A DNA stretch of 64,000 bases from Myxococcota bacterium (GTDB lineage: Bacteria > Myxococcota_A > UBA796 > JAFGLY01). How positions within the stretch are numbered: position 1 is the first letter of the stretch; the number at the start of each line of letters is the position of its first letter. The stretch is from positions 1-64,000 of the forward strand of contig JAJRWT010000027.1 of assembly GCA_024276675.1 (NCBI GenBank), in the 5' to 3' direction. The position numbers and the translations under genes were made by a program. Positions 44,419-53,391 of the stretch are shown here, piece after piece. The notes under the pieces were generated by a model. It did no database searches. It worked only from the letters and a program-made list of their open reading frames with translations, and was not told the origin of the DNA.

Positions 44419-47400
44419 ATGAACAGGTCCGGAGATCCCGTCCTGGAGTTGACCACAGGCCTGATCCGCAGGGAACGGGGTCTGTTGGTGCTTCTCTCCC
44501 TGCTCCAGGGTTTCCTGGTGAGCCTGCTGGCGCCCATGGGAGCCCTCCTGTTGATGCGCCTGGGGCTCGCCGCCCCCCGTGCCGGGTTCACACTTCTGGC
44601 GGCTACGGCAACAGGGATGACGGCGGCCATCCTGTTCCCGCTCCTCGCCAGGTGGAAATCTTCAGGGAATCCCCTCCGTCAGGCTGCCCTGGTGGAGTCC
44701 CTGCGACCCGGCCTCCGCGGTCGGCTCCTCACTGTCGTGGAGAAATCCCAGGCCCCCGTTCCCGGTGAATCGCGGGCTCTGCTGCTCAAGGCATCACAGA
44801 ACGCTGCTCTCGAAATAGTCCACATCAAAGCGAGCGAGGTCCACCCCGCCCACTACGTAAAATGGCTGTCCAGGGGAGTATTCCTGATGGTGGCAACCAC
44901 GATTGCCCTGTCTCTGACGGCTTCCCGGACTCCATGGGGGGCCATGTTCAGTCTGTTCACGCAGCCGGCATCCTCCAACACTGTCGCCCCCCATAAACCT
45001 TCGGACGACACTGCGCTCGTGGGCGATATCGTCCTGCGCTACCTCTACCCCGCCTACACGGGGCTGGAACCCCTGCTCGTTCCGAATTCCACTGGTCGTG
45101 TCCACGGGCCTCTCGGGACTCTCGTCCAGGTTTTTGCCAGGACCGCATCCCGGTACCAAAAGGCCCAGTTACTCCTGGAACCGCGAGATGGGTTTGGCGT
45201 CGACCAGATCTCCTGGAGACCTGCCACAGAGCCTGAAGAGGGTCCGGCCGGCAACGAAGAAGCAGCATCCGACGAAGCCCCCCCTCCCGCAAATCCCAGC
45301 AGCACTGCGTTCGCCAGGGGCTCGCCCACAACGGACCCCTCCGTGGAAGACAAGCCGGCTTCCATGATCATCCCCACTCGTCTCGAAGATGGCAGAGATG
45401 TGGAAAGCAGCTTTGAACTCCGTTTCAACGGAACCTGGCGACTGCTGCTCCTGTGGGGCGGGGTGACTGAACGATCCCCGGCATACGCCATGGAGATCGA
45501 GCCCGACCTTTCCCCGGATGTCATCGTAGAGGCTCCCTCCGGTCCCATGGAAGTACCCCTGGATCAACCTCTCCCCGTCGATTGGTCCACACGCGACGAT
45601 TTTGGAATCATCCGTGTGGAAGCCGTGGTGGAATGGCCTTCCGGCGCTTCCATCACCAAGACGATTCAATCTCCTCTGGACCCATCCGTGCGCATGCAGG
45701 GCAGCTTTTCCCTCAGCCCTGCCGAGTTGGGGCTCATGCCCGGTGAACGGGTGAACATCGTGGTGCAAGCATGGGACAACGATGCCGTGTCAGGCTCAAA
45801 GGCCGGCAGATCCCGTCCCATCGTCGTTTCCGTGCTGGGTCCAAGGGGCCAGACCACGAGGCGCCTGCGCATGGTGCGGGAACTGAGAGATATCCTGGTG
45901 GATATACTGGCCGACTTCCTGGAGGAGACCAGCCAGTGGAAAGACCCTCCAGCTCTGCCCGACTCCCGCCATGAATTGTCTTCATATGCACAGATCTTGT
46001 CCAAACGGATGCAGCCTGTTCAGGACATCCTGGACCGATACTGGGATGGCTTCCAGCCCGATACATTCGAAGGCACCGTTCTGGCCGCCGTTGGCCGATC
46101 CCACGACTCCCTCCTGTCTCTGGTAGCCACACTGGGAAATGCCGCCACCGGACAGGACCTGCCTGAAAGCGATTTGCACAACCTGCGCCTGCTGCGCCAA
46201 AGCTGTATCGCCAGCATAGAAAAGGGCATCCTCACCTTGGACCAGGTGGTCAGGCAACGTGCCCTGAACAGCTTTGCGGAGCTACTGGACCAGGCAGCCC
46301 AGGAAGCCAGATCTCTGACCGAAATGGATCTGGCAGACACATCCAGGCTCCTTGCCAGGCTGGATCGCCTGGAAAGGCAGCTCCGACGGATTCGCGATGC
46401 CGCGAAAGACATGGCAGATGGCTCGTTGCCTGAAATGATCAACAGCAACATCGACAGCGCCTCGCAGCTCCTCCAGGAGATCCGCTCTGCCCTGGCCGAT
46501 GGCCGTACAGAGGATGCAAGGAAGCTCATGGACCGTCTCGCCAAAGCACTTTCCCAGATGGTGGACGAGCTGAAGGAACTTCAACAAAGGGGCGATGCCA
46601 GCTCCCAGGATCGAATGCAGGAAATCCAGAATCTGGCCAACGCGATCCAGGACATGGAGGACCGGCAGCGAGCATTGGCGGACACCACCGCTCAAAAAAA
46701 TTCCGCCAGGGAAGACGCCCCATCCAGCCTTGAAAACACCTGGGGGAAACTCCTGGAAAAAGCAACCTCCCTGGAGGCATCCGTTCTGGCTTTCTCGTCC
46801 GACATCCGAAAAGATACTCCGAATACGCCCAGTCTCGACCGGCTGTCCAAGGCCGTGGAGCGTGGTGGCCAGGCCCTCAGGCAGGCAATCGCGGCCCGCG
46901 ATCCGGAGCGTTCCCTGGACCAGGCCCGTGAAGTGGAATGGACCGTCACGAGAGTGCTCAAGACACTGGAAAGGGACCGTCAACAACAAGGACTCCCGGG
47001 CATGGAGTCCAACTCCCCCCTGCTGGCCCAGGGCCAGGAGCTGAAGGATTCTTCCATGGAGATACGCCAGCTTCTCGAAGACCTGCTCAACCGGCTGAGC
47101 CCCGCTTCCGACGCCGTGTCCGGTGACTACGAAGGCATCGCAGCACGACAGGTGGAAATCTCCGGTGCACTCGAGGACGCCAGGGAAAAAGCCAGGAGCC
47201 TGGCGCCTGGCCTTCCCATGGGGGCGCCTGGGCTGGAAGATGCGCTGGAACAAGCAGCGCAGCAGATGGCCACTGCAACCGAACTCCTCGCGCGGGGCAC
47301 CGGCAGCTCCGGTGAGATAGCACAACGAGTAGCTGCCGACAACCTGGCAGACGCCAACCAGGCACTACGAAGAGCCCTCCGGGAAGCCGCGGATATGTCC

Positions 47401-47628
47401 AGCCTGGCAATGCCTCCAGGGTCTGGACAGCAGGTGGCCAATCGCGACGGGTCAGGTCGCGGAGCACGGGAAGTCAACCCGCCTGAACGTCTGGGCCTGC
47501 CCACTCCCGAAGAGTTCGCAACTCCGGAAGCCTACCGCAAGGCCCTGCTGCGTGGAATGCAGGCCGATGTCCCCACGGAATACGAATCAATGAAAAAGCG
47601 CTACTACCAGGAACTTGTCCAGCAATAG
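44419..47628 (+). CDS. DUF4175-family membrane/coiled-coil protein
   Basis: 1069 residues from the ATG at 44419. A TTG at 44389 preceded by AGGAGG at only 3 bases is an alternative. Two to three membrane helices lie in the first 190 residues (LVLLSLLQGFLVSLLAPMGALLLM, FTLLAATATGMTAAILFPLL, GVFLMVATTIALSLTA). A beta-rich Ig-like extracytoplasmic part follows (about 200-480, with variable acidic insert). The rest is a long helical, coiled-coil-rich segment to the end. This is the DUF4175 layout. In other genomes such genes accompany MoxR, DUF58 and von Willebrand proteins; none are adjacent here. Function unknown, probably envelope structure. Ends with TAG. Confidence 0.85.
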   Translation: MNRSGDPVLELTTGLIRRERGLLVLLSLLQGFLVSLLAPMGALLLMRLGLAAPRAGFTLLAATATGMTAAILFPLLARWKSSGNPLRQAALVESLRPGLRGRLLTVVEKSQAPVPGESRALLLKASQNAALEIVHIKASEVHPAHYVKWLSRGVFLMVATTIALSLTASRTPWGAMFSLFTQPASSNTVAPHKPSDDTALVGDIVLRYLYPAYTGLEPLLVPNSTGRVHGPLGTLVQVFARTASRYQKAQLLLEPRDGFGVDQISWRPATEPEEGPAGNEEAASDEAPPPANPSSTAFARGSPTTDPSVEDKPASMIIPTRLEDGRDVESSFELRFNGTWRLLLLWGGVTERSPAYAMEIEPDLSPDVIVEAPSGPMEVPLDQPLPVDWSTRDDFGIIRVEAVVEWPSGASITKTIQSPLDPSVRMQGSFSLSPAELGLMPGERVNIVVQAWDNDAVSGSKAGRSRPIVVSVLGPRGQTTRRLRMVRELRDILVDILADFLEETSQWKDPPALPDSRHELSSYAQILSKRMQPVQDILDRYWDGFQPDTFEGTVLAAVGRSHDSLLSLVATLGNAATGQDLPESDLHNLRLLRQSCIASIEKGILTLDQVVRQRALNSFAELLDQAAQEARSLTEMDLADTSRLLARLDRLERQLRRIRDAAKDMADGSLPEMINSNIDSASQLLQEIRSALADGRTEDARKLMDRLAKALSQMVDELKELQQRGDASSQDRMQEIQNLANAIQDMEDRQRALADTTAQKNSAREDAPSSLENTWGKLLEKATSLEASVLAFSSDIRKDTPNTPSLDRLSKAVERGGQALRQAIAARDPERSLDQAREVEWTVTRVLKTLERDRQQQGLPGMESNSPLLAQGQELKDSSMEIRQLLEDLLNRLSPASDAVSGDYEGIAARQVEISGALEDAREKARSLAPGLPMGAPGLEDALEQAAQQMATATELLARGTGSSGEIAQRVAADNLADANQALRRALREAADMSSLAMPPGSGQQVANRDGSGRGAREVNPPERLGLPTPEEFATPEAYRKALLRGMQADVPTEYESMKKRYYQELVQQ

Positions 47629-47818
47629 CAGTTGCCTCCGGGAACCTGGTACGCCACTGGTGGGCCGCATCTCGAGTCATGACTAATACCTTCAGGTATT
47701 CCTTTGCAATCAGGCATTCTGGTTCTGCAGGAACACAGCTTGCCGGCGGCTCGCGACCAGGTCCCGGCGGCTGCTGTCGGGCAAGCCACGTATGGGTGCG
47801 TGGCCATGGAACCACCGG

Positions 47819-47853
47819 GGCGCCTGCTCTGCCAGGCGCCTGCCGGTTCTTTT
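47819..47853 (+). terminator. Rho-independent terminator after the DUF4175 gene
   Basis: GGCGCCTG (47819-47826) and CAGGCGCC (47833-47840) form a perfect 8-bp stem with a 6-base loop, followed after six bases by TTCTTTT (47847-47853). Orientation suits the plus-strand DUF4175 gene, whose stop is about 190 bases upstream. The minus-strand PAAR gene ends just beyond it. Confidence 0.7.
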
Positions 47854-47865
47854 ACCAGGCACCAC

Positions 47866-48192
47866 CTAACCACCAACATCCAGGTTGGCGCTGCCCGAGA
47901 TGATATTACCCACGCCGCCGCAGTGGACCGTTTGATCGCCTAGCCTGGCAACCGCCAACCCGTTTACAAAGACCGTGGCACTGCCCTGCCCCACAACCCA
48001 GGTGTTGGGTCCACAACACGGAGTGCTGTGGATTCCATGGTCCCCAACTCTCAGGACCGCGGCGCCGTTGACCATGACGTCGGGCGAGCCGGTGGTGGCC
48101 GGGCCCATGGTGGGATGTGGGCAACACAGGGGGTTCCCGTGGGTGTCGGAGGGGCACTGGGCGTTATCGCCCACACGAGCAATGGCAGGCAT
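47866..48192 (-). CDS. Orphan PAAR-domain protein
   Basis: 108 residues from the ATG 48190-48192 (GGGAG at 6 bases). The PAAR-like repeats are clear: IARVGDNAQCPSDTHG, DVMVNGAAVLRVGDHG, TVFVNGLAVARLGDQTVHCGG and a final IISGSANLDVGG. PAAR proteins form the sharp metal-binding tip of type VI secretion or related contractile spikes. Four His/Cys-rich turns could hold the zinc. No VgrG, Hcp-tube or toxin gene is nearby, so it is an orphan. It follows the aminopeptidase gene by 76 bases on the same strand. Confidence 0.9.
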   Translation of the reverse strand: MPAIARVGDNAQCPSDTHGNPLCCPHPTMGPATTGSPDVMVNGAAVLRVGDHGIHSTPCCGPNTWVVGQGSATVFVNGLAVARLGDQTVHCGGVGNIISGSANLDVGG

Positions 48193-48268
48193 GGCAAACT
48201 CCCGATTCCTGGAACAAGATACCACGGAAGCCAGCGACGGAGAAGAGCATCCGGAGGCCAGTGTGCCG

Positions 48269-50056
48269 TCACAGGGGCCTGGTGGCGGCTTCCAGCCAGG
48301 CGAGATCCGCACCATCCAACATAGGAGAAAGTGACTCGAACACCTTTCGGTGGTAGGAATCGACCTGTTCCCGCTCCAGGGCTTCCAGCATGTCCAGGTC
48401 GATCAAGCGCCGGTCGTATGGGCACATGGTCAGGTCCTCGAAAGCCAGGAAGCGACCGTGCTCGTTTTCGGCCCTCGGGACCACCAGCACGAGGTTCTCG
48501 ATACGAATGCCGAACTCGCCTTCTTTGTAGTATCCAGGTTCGTTGGAAAGAATGTTGCCACCCTTGAGCGGCTCCAGGATCCCACGTTGGGAGACGCTGA
48601 AAGGACCCTCGTGAACGCAGAGGTATGCCCCCACTCCGTGACCCGTCCCGTGCCCGTAGGAGAGCAACTGTTCCCAGAGCGCTGATCTGGCCAGTAGATC
48701 CAGGCGAAAACCATCCGTCCCTTCGAGGAACACGGCTCTGGCCAACCGGAGATGCCCCTTGAGCACGGCAGTGTAGGCGCGAAGCTGTTCCCTGGTAGGT
48801 TCCCCCAGCGCAATGGTCCTCGTGATGTCGGTGGTGCCGTCCAGGTACTGCCCCCCGGAATCCACCAGCAGAATGCCCTCGTCTTTGATCTCCGCGTTTG
48901 ATTCCGGGGTGGCGGCGTAGTGTACGATGGCTCCATGCGGGCCATATCCGGCGATGGTCTCGAAGCTGGGGCCCACGAAGTGCTGGTCCCGGGACCTGAA
49001 CCGCGCGAGTTCTTCGTCGATGGTAAGCTCGGAAACCCCACCCTGGGGAACCGTTTCGTAGAGCCATCGAAGAAAGCGCACCATTGCTGCTCCGTCACGG
49101 AGATGAGCAGAACGTATTCCAGCGATCTCCGCTTCGTTCTTGACTGCCTTCCACGCGGTCACCGGACTGGGCTTTTCGACTATCCCGGCTCCTGATTCAT
49201 CCAGCAGGCCGTGCAACCGCGCGTTGGCCGACTCGGGATCCAGCCACACCGTGGCAGCATTGGCGCCAGCATCGCCAAGGGCAGCGAAGATCTGCTCGTA
49301 GGGAGCGAAGTACACGTCTCTGGGCATGGCAGCCCCTACTTCTTCCCCCAGCCGCCCAAGATCCGTGAAGATACCAGCCCGCTCCTTTTCCACGAGCGCA
49401 TAGGCCAGGAACAAGGGGTTGTAGGCTATGTCGGAGCCGCGCAGGTTGAAGGTCCAGGCAACCTGATCCAGGCTGCTCAACAAGAGGATATCTACGCCTT
49501 CCTCTTCCATGAGTTCCACCAGGCGGGTCAGCTTGGATTCCACGCTTTCTCCAGCCAGGTCTTCAGGGTGGACCCGTACGGGAGCGGAAGGTCTCGGTGG
49601 CCGCGCATCTCCCCAGACATGGTCCACCAGGTCTTCATCCATGGCCAGCAGCTCGATTCCCGCCTTTTCCAGGCCCTCGGCCAACTTCCTCATGGCCTTC
49701 ACGGAAAAAACCGATGGGTTCAGGCCCACCTTCTGCCCCGAATCCATGGAATCGGCCAACCAATCCTGCCATTCGGGAACATCTTTCTCACCTGTTTTGA
49801 ACAGGTGGATCCCACTGCCCTGGAGCTGTTGCTGGGCTTGAAGGAAATAGCGCGAATCGGTCCACAGTCCGGCGGAACCCGCAGTCACTACCACGGTGCC
49901 GGCAGAGCCCGTGAATCCACTGATGAACGCCCGCCTGCGCCAGTTGGCAGAGACATACTCGCTGCCATGGGGATCGGTACTGGGGACGATCCAGGCGTCA
50001 ATGCCATGGTTCTTCATCAGGGATCGCAACTGGGCGATGGACTGGGTAGGTTGCAT
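48269..50056 (-). CDS. Xaa-Pro aminopeptidase (M24, aminopeptidase P)
   Basis: 595-residue three-domain aminopeptidase P, the long form also found in eukaryotes. It removes an N-terminal residue next to proline. The C-terminal pita-bread domain has all metal ligands: two Asp in LVDSGGQYLDGTTDITRT, His in GHGTGHGVGAYLCVHEG, Glu in NEPGYYKEGEFGIRIEN and a final Glu in that same block. N-terminal creatinase-like domains (LRSLMKNHGIDAWIVPSTD, FISGFTGSAGTVVVT) fit. GGAG lies 7 bases before the ATG. The start overlaps the end of the SGNH gene by 40 bases, so the two are co-transcribed. Confidence 0.95.
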   Translation of the reverse strand: MQPTQSIAQLRSLMKNHGIDAWIVPSTDPHGSEYVSANWRRRAFISGFTGSAGTVVVTAGSAGLWTDSRYFLQAQQQLQGSGIHLFKTGEKDVPEWQDWLADSMDSGQKVGLNPSVFSVKAMRKLAEGLEKAGIELLAMDEDLVDHVWGDARPPRPSAPVRVHPEDLAGESVESKLTRLVELMEEEGVDILLLSSLDQVAWTFNLRGSDIAYNPLFLAYALVEKERAGIFTDLGRLGEEVGAAMPRDVYFAPYEQIFAALGDAGANAATVWLDPESANARLHGLLDESGAGIVEKPSPVTAWKAVKNEAEIAGIRSAHLRDGAAMVRFLRWLYETVPQGGVSELTIDEELARFRSRDQHFVGPSFETIAGYGPHGAIVHYAATPESNAEIKDEGILLVDSGGQYLDGTTDITRTIALGEPTREQLRAYTAVLKGHLRLARAVFLEGTDGFRLDLLARSALWEQLLSYGHGTGHGVGAYLCVHEGPFSVSQRGILEPLKGGNILSNEPGYYKEGEFGIRIENLVLVVPRAENEHGRFLAFEDLTMCPYDRRLIDLDMLEALEREQVDSYHRKVFESLSPMLDGADLAWLEAATRPL

Positions 50057-51120
50057 TTTGGATCTCCGTTGGGGATGGGACCTTCATCAGTGGTGACGGG
50101 ATAACCCGTGTTGAGCGTATCCACCGCGGGCAGGGGCAAGCCGGGATCACTCTCCAGGTACGAAAACACGGCCCCGGCCACGATGGCGTGGCCATCCTGG
50201 TTCATGTGGACGGTATCTTCGGTGTTTCTGCGGAATCGAGACACTGGGCTGGGCAGAACGACACTGTGTATGTCGATACCCGTGCTCTCTCGCATTTCTT
50301 GAAGCCTCCTGTCGGCATCTTCATGCTCTTCCGTCAACGGAGGAATGAAGAAGACCACCAGGTGCTCCACCTTCTCTTTCAACTCCAACAGTGATGAACG
50401 CGCACTCATGGTTCCCAACAGCCTTCGCTCCTCGGGCACGGGCACCGCGAACGCCCAGGCCGGCATCAGCAGCGCGAATCGCCAGTGAAAGAACCTGAAG
50501 GCTTCGGAACCGTGGAAGAGCCACGGCCAGTACATGGGGCGGAAAGCCAAGCGTTGACGGGGCTCCTGGTAGAACACTGCTCTGCCTCCAATGTTCATGG
50601 CCTTGCGATGCGAGATGTCCACCAGGTCGTTGGCGCACAAAAGCAGCACCAGCACCGCGGGTCGCAACGGCGGCCCCAGCACATCGTACAAGGCGAGGAT
50701 GTCGGCGGGATGGTAGCCGGCCTCCGCCACGACACAGACCTGCCGGGCAGGCCCCAGTCTGGCGGCAAGTACGCTTGGCCAGGAAAGATCCGGACTGTCC
50801 GCGCCGGTGCTTTTCCGGGAGCAGTACCTGGTGGTGCTGTCGCCCATGGCCAGGACGGAAGGCCCCTTGAAGCCGTAGTCACAACGGCCCCAGATGCTGT
50901 CGAAACCCTGCGAGTCCATGGAAAAGCCCGAGGGCAGGTAATCGATGCCAGTCGTTTCCAACGGCACCTGGCCGGGACTCTCGAAACTCCCGTCGGTGGA
51001 AAGGGCCATGGCCTGACCCTGTCGTTGGTCCAGTTTCATGTACCTGGCCAGCGCTTCAATGCCCAACAGCCCCAGGCCAAAGACAGAAAGAGCGATGAAC
51101 AATCCCAATACTCGTACCAA
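50017..51120 (-). CDS. Membrane-anchored SGNH/GDSL hydrolase
   Basis: 367 residues from a TTG at 51118-51120 with GGAGAGG five bases before it. The N-terminal helix (VLGLFIALSVFGLGLLGIEAL) anchors the protein. Block I is AMGDSTTRYC with the nucleophile Ser in Gly-Asp-Ser; the block III Asn is in LLLCANDLVDI; block V is Asp-Thr-Val-His (EDTVHMNQDGH), giving the catalytic Asp/His. SGNH hydrolases are esterases or O-acetyl transferases on polysaccharides or peptidoglycan. It overlaps the aminopeptidase gene by 40 bases. Substrate unknown, but an envelope glycan is likely from its location. Confidence 0.85.
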   Translation of the reverse strand: MVRVLGLFIALSVFGLGLLGIEALARYMKLDQRQGQAMALSTDGSFESPGQVPLETTGIDYLPSGFSMDSQGFDSIWGRCDYGFKGPSVLAMGDSTTRYCSRKSTGADSPDLSWPSVLAARLGPARQVCVVAEAGYHPADILALYDVLGPPLRPAVLVLLLCANDLVDISHRKAMNIGGRAVFYQEPRQRLAFRPMYWPWLFHGSEAFRFFHWRFALLMPAWAFAVPVPEERRLLGTMSARSSLLELKEKVEHLVVFFIPPLTEEHEDADRRLQEMRESTGIDIHSVVLPSPVSRFRRNTEDTVHMNQDGHAIVAGAVFSYLESDPGLPLPAVDTLNTGYPVTTDEGPIPNGDPKCNLPSPSPSCDP

Positions 51121-51172
51121 GGGTCCCTCTCCGCAAGGGTATCAGGCCGTCCGTGGACATGGCAACCGGGAA

Positions 51173-51211
51173 GTTCCCATCCGAATATGGCTCCCATGGC
51201 CGGACCGAACC
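51173..51211. repeat. Intergenic palindrome (copy 3)
   Basis: GTTCCCATCCGAATATGG pairs imperfectly with CCATGGCCGGACCGAACC around a short centre. It matches the GTTCCC-TCCGGAA family and lies between the divergent SGNH hydrolase and dehydratase genes. Confidence 0.5.
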
Positions 51212-51347
51212 ATTCCCTCGCCAGGCCCGCCCACGCCATCTTCGGTAGATGCTCCCCGGAACCGCTGCCACGCAGCCAGAGACCGACGCCTGGCACGGAA
51301 ATATGCTATTCATCAACATGCGAAACCACGCCGCTTCGGGGATCGCC

Positions 51348-52472
51348 ATGGGCTTGTTCAAGGGTTGCTTCGAAGGGAAAAGGGTGCTGATAACCGGGGC
51401 GGCTGGTGTCAAGGGTTCATGGCTGACCCTGCTGCTGAACGAGGCGGGCGCCACCACCATCGGACTGGATGTGCGAGATCCCACGGCAGATTCAGCTTTT
51501 ACCACCATGGGCCTTGGGGAGCACACGACCCTCGTGCGCGGCGACGTGACGGATCTGCCGCTGGTTCAATCACTGGTCCGGCAGGCAGACACGGTCTTCC
51601 ACCTGGCGGCCCAGGCCCTGGTGGGGCTGGCCAACAGGTACCCCATGGAAACCTACCGCAGCAACACCCTTGGCACGATAACGTTGCTGGAAGCCCTGCG
51701 CCTGGCTTCGAAGCCCGTGGACCTGGTTGTCGTCAGTACCGACAAGGTCTACAAGCCCAGGAACGACAACGACCATGACGAGCCATGGACGGAAGCCGAC
51801 CCCCTCTTCGCCTCGGGTTCCTATGCCGTCTCCAAGGCCTGCGCAGAGCAGGTTTGTTGGGACTACCACCACCGTTACCTGGCCCCAACGGGCGTCAGGT
51901 CGGCAGTGGCCAGGGCCGGCAACGTGATAATCGGTGGAGACACCTACACGAGCAGATCGACCGGGGGAGCAGGCCGGCTCTTCGTGGACTGCTACGATGC
52001 CCTGATACATGGACGAACACCGAAAATCCACAATCCTGGGCAGGTGAGACCTTACACCTACGGCCTGGATGTCCTGTGTGGATACTCGTGTCTGGCGGCC
52101 AGCCTGTCCAGGCCGTCCGTAGTGGGGAAGGCGTTCAACTTTGGTCCTCCGGATTACAGAGGTACCGACAATGCCACCCTCGCCACTGGAATCTGCCGAA
52201 GCTGGGGGAACAACCAGGGCTGGGCGCCCGGTGAACCCAGGGACGAGCCACATGTCTTTCAACGGCTCTCACTGGACCGAGCCCAGAAACTGCTTGCCTG
52301 GAGGCCTATCTACAGCATAGACAGGGCCATCGACGACACTACGCTGTGGTACCGAGAATGGAGCCGAAAACGGGCCTTCAGCGAAGCTGCCTTCATGGAA
52401 ACCACAGCCCACGAGATCCTCGCCCGATTCCTCCAACATGCCAGGCAAAGCAAGACCTGGTGGGCAGAATAG
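51348..52472 (+). CDS. CDP-glucose 4,6-dehydratase-like NAD-dependent sugar dehydratase
   Basis: 374 residues from the ATG 51348, giving MGLFKGCFEGKRVLITGAAG, close to the standard RfbG start; upstream ATGs at 51303 and 51318 add extra residues. The extended SDR fold has the nucleotide loop TGAAGVKGSW, the strand end LDVRD, the active-site segment VVSTDKVYKP and the Tyr-x3-Lys pair in SYAVSKACAE. The RfbG-type family converts a nucleoside-diphosphate glucose to the 4-keto-6-deoxy sugar. No other deoxysugar genes adjoin, so the nucleotide and pathway are uncertain. It ends with TAG. Confidence 0.87.
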   Translation: MGLFKGCFEGKRVLITGAAGVKGSWLTLLLNEAGATTIGLDVRDPTADSAFTTMGLGEHTTLVRGDVTDLPLVQSLVRQADTVFHLAAQALVGLANRYPMETYRSNTLGTITLLEALRLASKPVDLVVVSTDKVYKPRNDNDHDEPWTEADPLFASGSYAVSKACAEQVCWDYHHRYLAPTGVRSAVARAGNVIIGGDTYTSRSTGGAGRLFVDCYDALIHGRTPKIHNPGQVRPYTYGLDVLCGYSCLAASLSRPSVVGKAFNFGPPDYRGTDNATLATGICRSWGNNQGWAPGEPRDEPHVFQRLSLDRAQKLLAWRPIYSIDRAIDDTTLWYREWSRKRAFSEAAFMETTAHEILARFLQHARQSKTWWAE

Positions 52473-52498
52473 GCATCCCCCACGACCACACCTCCCCC

Positions 52499-52548
52499 CC
52501 CATCTCGGATGGCTCCCGCTCGGTCCGCCCTTTCCGGACGGGAACTTG
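52499..52548. repeat. Intergenic palindrome (copy 4), upstream of hcp
   Basis: On the minus strand it reads AGTTCCCGTCCGGAAAGGGC, followed by a loop and a weaker second arm (GCCATCCGAGATGGG). It is the best match to copy 1. It directly abuts the FNR/CRP-type site of the hcp promoter. Confidence 0.55.
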
Positions 52549-52586
52549 ACAGAGATCAAGGTCAAGTGGACCTGGCAGATTAATAT
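52546..52586 (+). promoter_or_regulatory. FNR/CRP-family site and -10 box of the hcp promoter
   Basis: TTGAC-AGAG-ATCAA (52546-52559) is a near-perfect FNR/DNR-type palindrome (consensus TTGAT-N4-ATCAA). The -10 box TAATAT lies at 52581-52586. With transcription starting about 7 bases after it, the palindrome is centred near -41, the class II activator position. The site therefore probably recruits an anaerobic or nitric-oxide-responsive CRP/FNR protein such as FNR, DNR or HcpR. A leader of about 60 bases leads to the hcp ATG. Confidence 0.75.
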
Positions 52587-52650
52587 CCCCGCATCTGCTT
52601 CACCAGTCTCAATGTCCGATCCACGGTAACAACAAACAAGAGGCCTCAAC

Positions 52651-53391
52651 ATGAGTATGTTCTGTTTTCAGTGTCAGGAAACCGCCCGCAACAACGGATG
52701 TACTGTTCGCGGTGTCTGCGGGAAAGATGAATCCACGGCCAAGACCCAGGATCTTCTCGTTCATGTCTTGAAGGGAATCTCTCTGCACGCTCGGGCTGCG
52801 TCCGCCGCAGGTGCCCAGGTACCCACTGATGTTGGGCGTTTCGTGGCTGAATGCCTATTCTCCACAATCACCAACGTCGACTTCGACTCTGCCCACCTCT
52901 CCCAGCTCGTGGGGCAGGCCCTCGAGGTACGTGCACAGCTTCGCTCCCTCTACCAGGGTAAAGGCCCCACACATGATTCCGCCACGTGGACGGGCGCGCC
53001 CGAAGACTACCTGGCCAAGGCGGCAGCGGTGGGCGTCCTCTCCACCGAAAACGAAGACCAGCGATCCCTGAGGGAACTTCTCGTATACGGCCTCAAGGGT
53101 ATCTCCGCCTACGCCGATCACGCCGCGGTCCTGGGCCTGGAAGACCCGGCAATATACGAGTTCCTCTTCGAAGCTCTCGCATCCACCACGGAAGACCTCT
53201 CCGTGGACGAAATGGTGGCCCTGGTGCTGAAGGCCGGTGAGATCGGCGTCACCACCATGGCTCTGCTGGACAGGGCAAACACCGAGACATACGGCAACCC
53301 CGAACTCAGCGAAGTCCAACTCGGTGTGGGCAGCCGTCCCGGAATCCTCGTCTCGGGCCACGATCTCAAGGACCTGGAAGAACTCCTGTAA
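52651..53391 (+). CDS. hcp: Hydroxylamine reductase / hybrid-cluster protein Hcp, N-terminal part to in-frame UAA
   Basis: Codons 1-246 of hcp. The N-terminal iron-sulfur ligands are Cys5, Cys8, Cys17 and Cys23 (CFQCQETARNNGCTVRGVC), followed by the helical domain with GLKGISAYADHA and the segment VSGHDLKDLEELL. There the frame meets TAA at 53389-53391, and continues open to 54285 with the perfect remainder of Hcp. Related Hcp proteins have Glu at this place (LLEQT), so GAA to TAA is the simplest change. Hcp is a nitric oxide reductase/hydroxylamine reductase of anaerobes. As written, the product lacks the hybrid cluster ligands. Confidence 0.85.
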   Translation: MSMFCFQCQETARNNGCTVRGVCGKDESTAKTQDLLVHVLKGISLHARAASAAGAQVPTDVGRFVAECLFSTITNVDFDSAHLSQLVGQALEVRAQLRSLYQGKGPTHDSATWTGAPEDYLAKAAAVGVLSTENEDQRSLRELLVYGLKGISAYADHAAVLGLEDPAIYEFLFEALASTTEDLSVDEMVALVLKAGEIGVTTMALLDRANTETYGNPELSEVQLGVGSRPGILVSGHDLKDLEELL

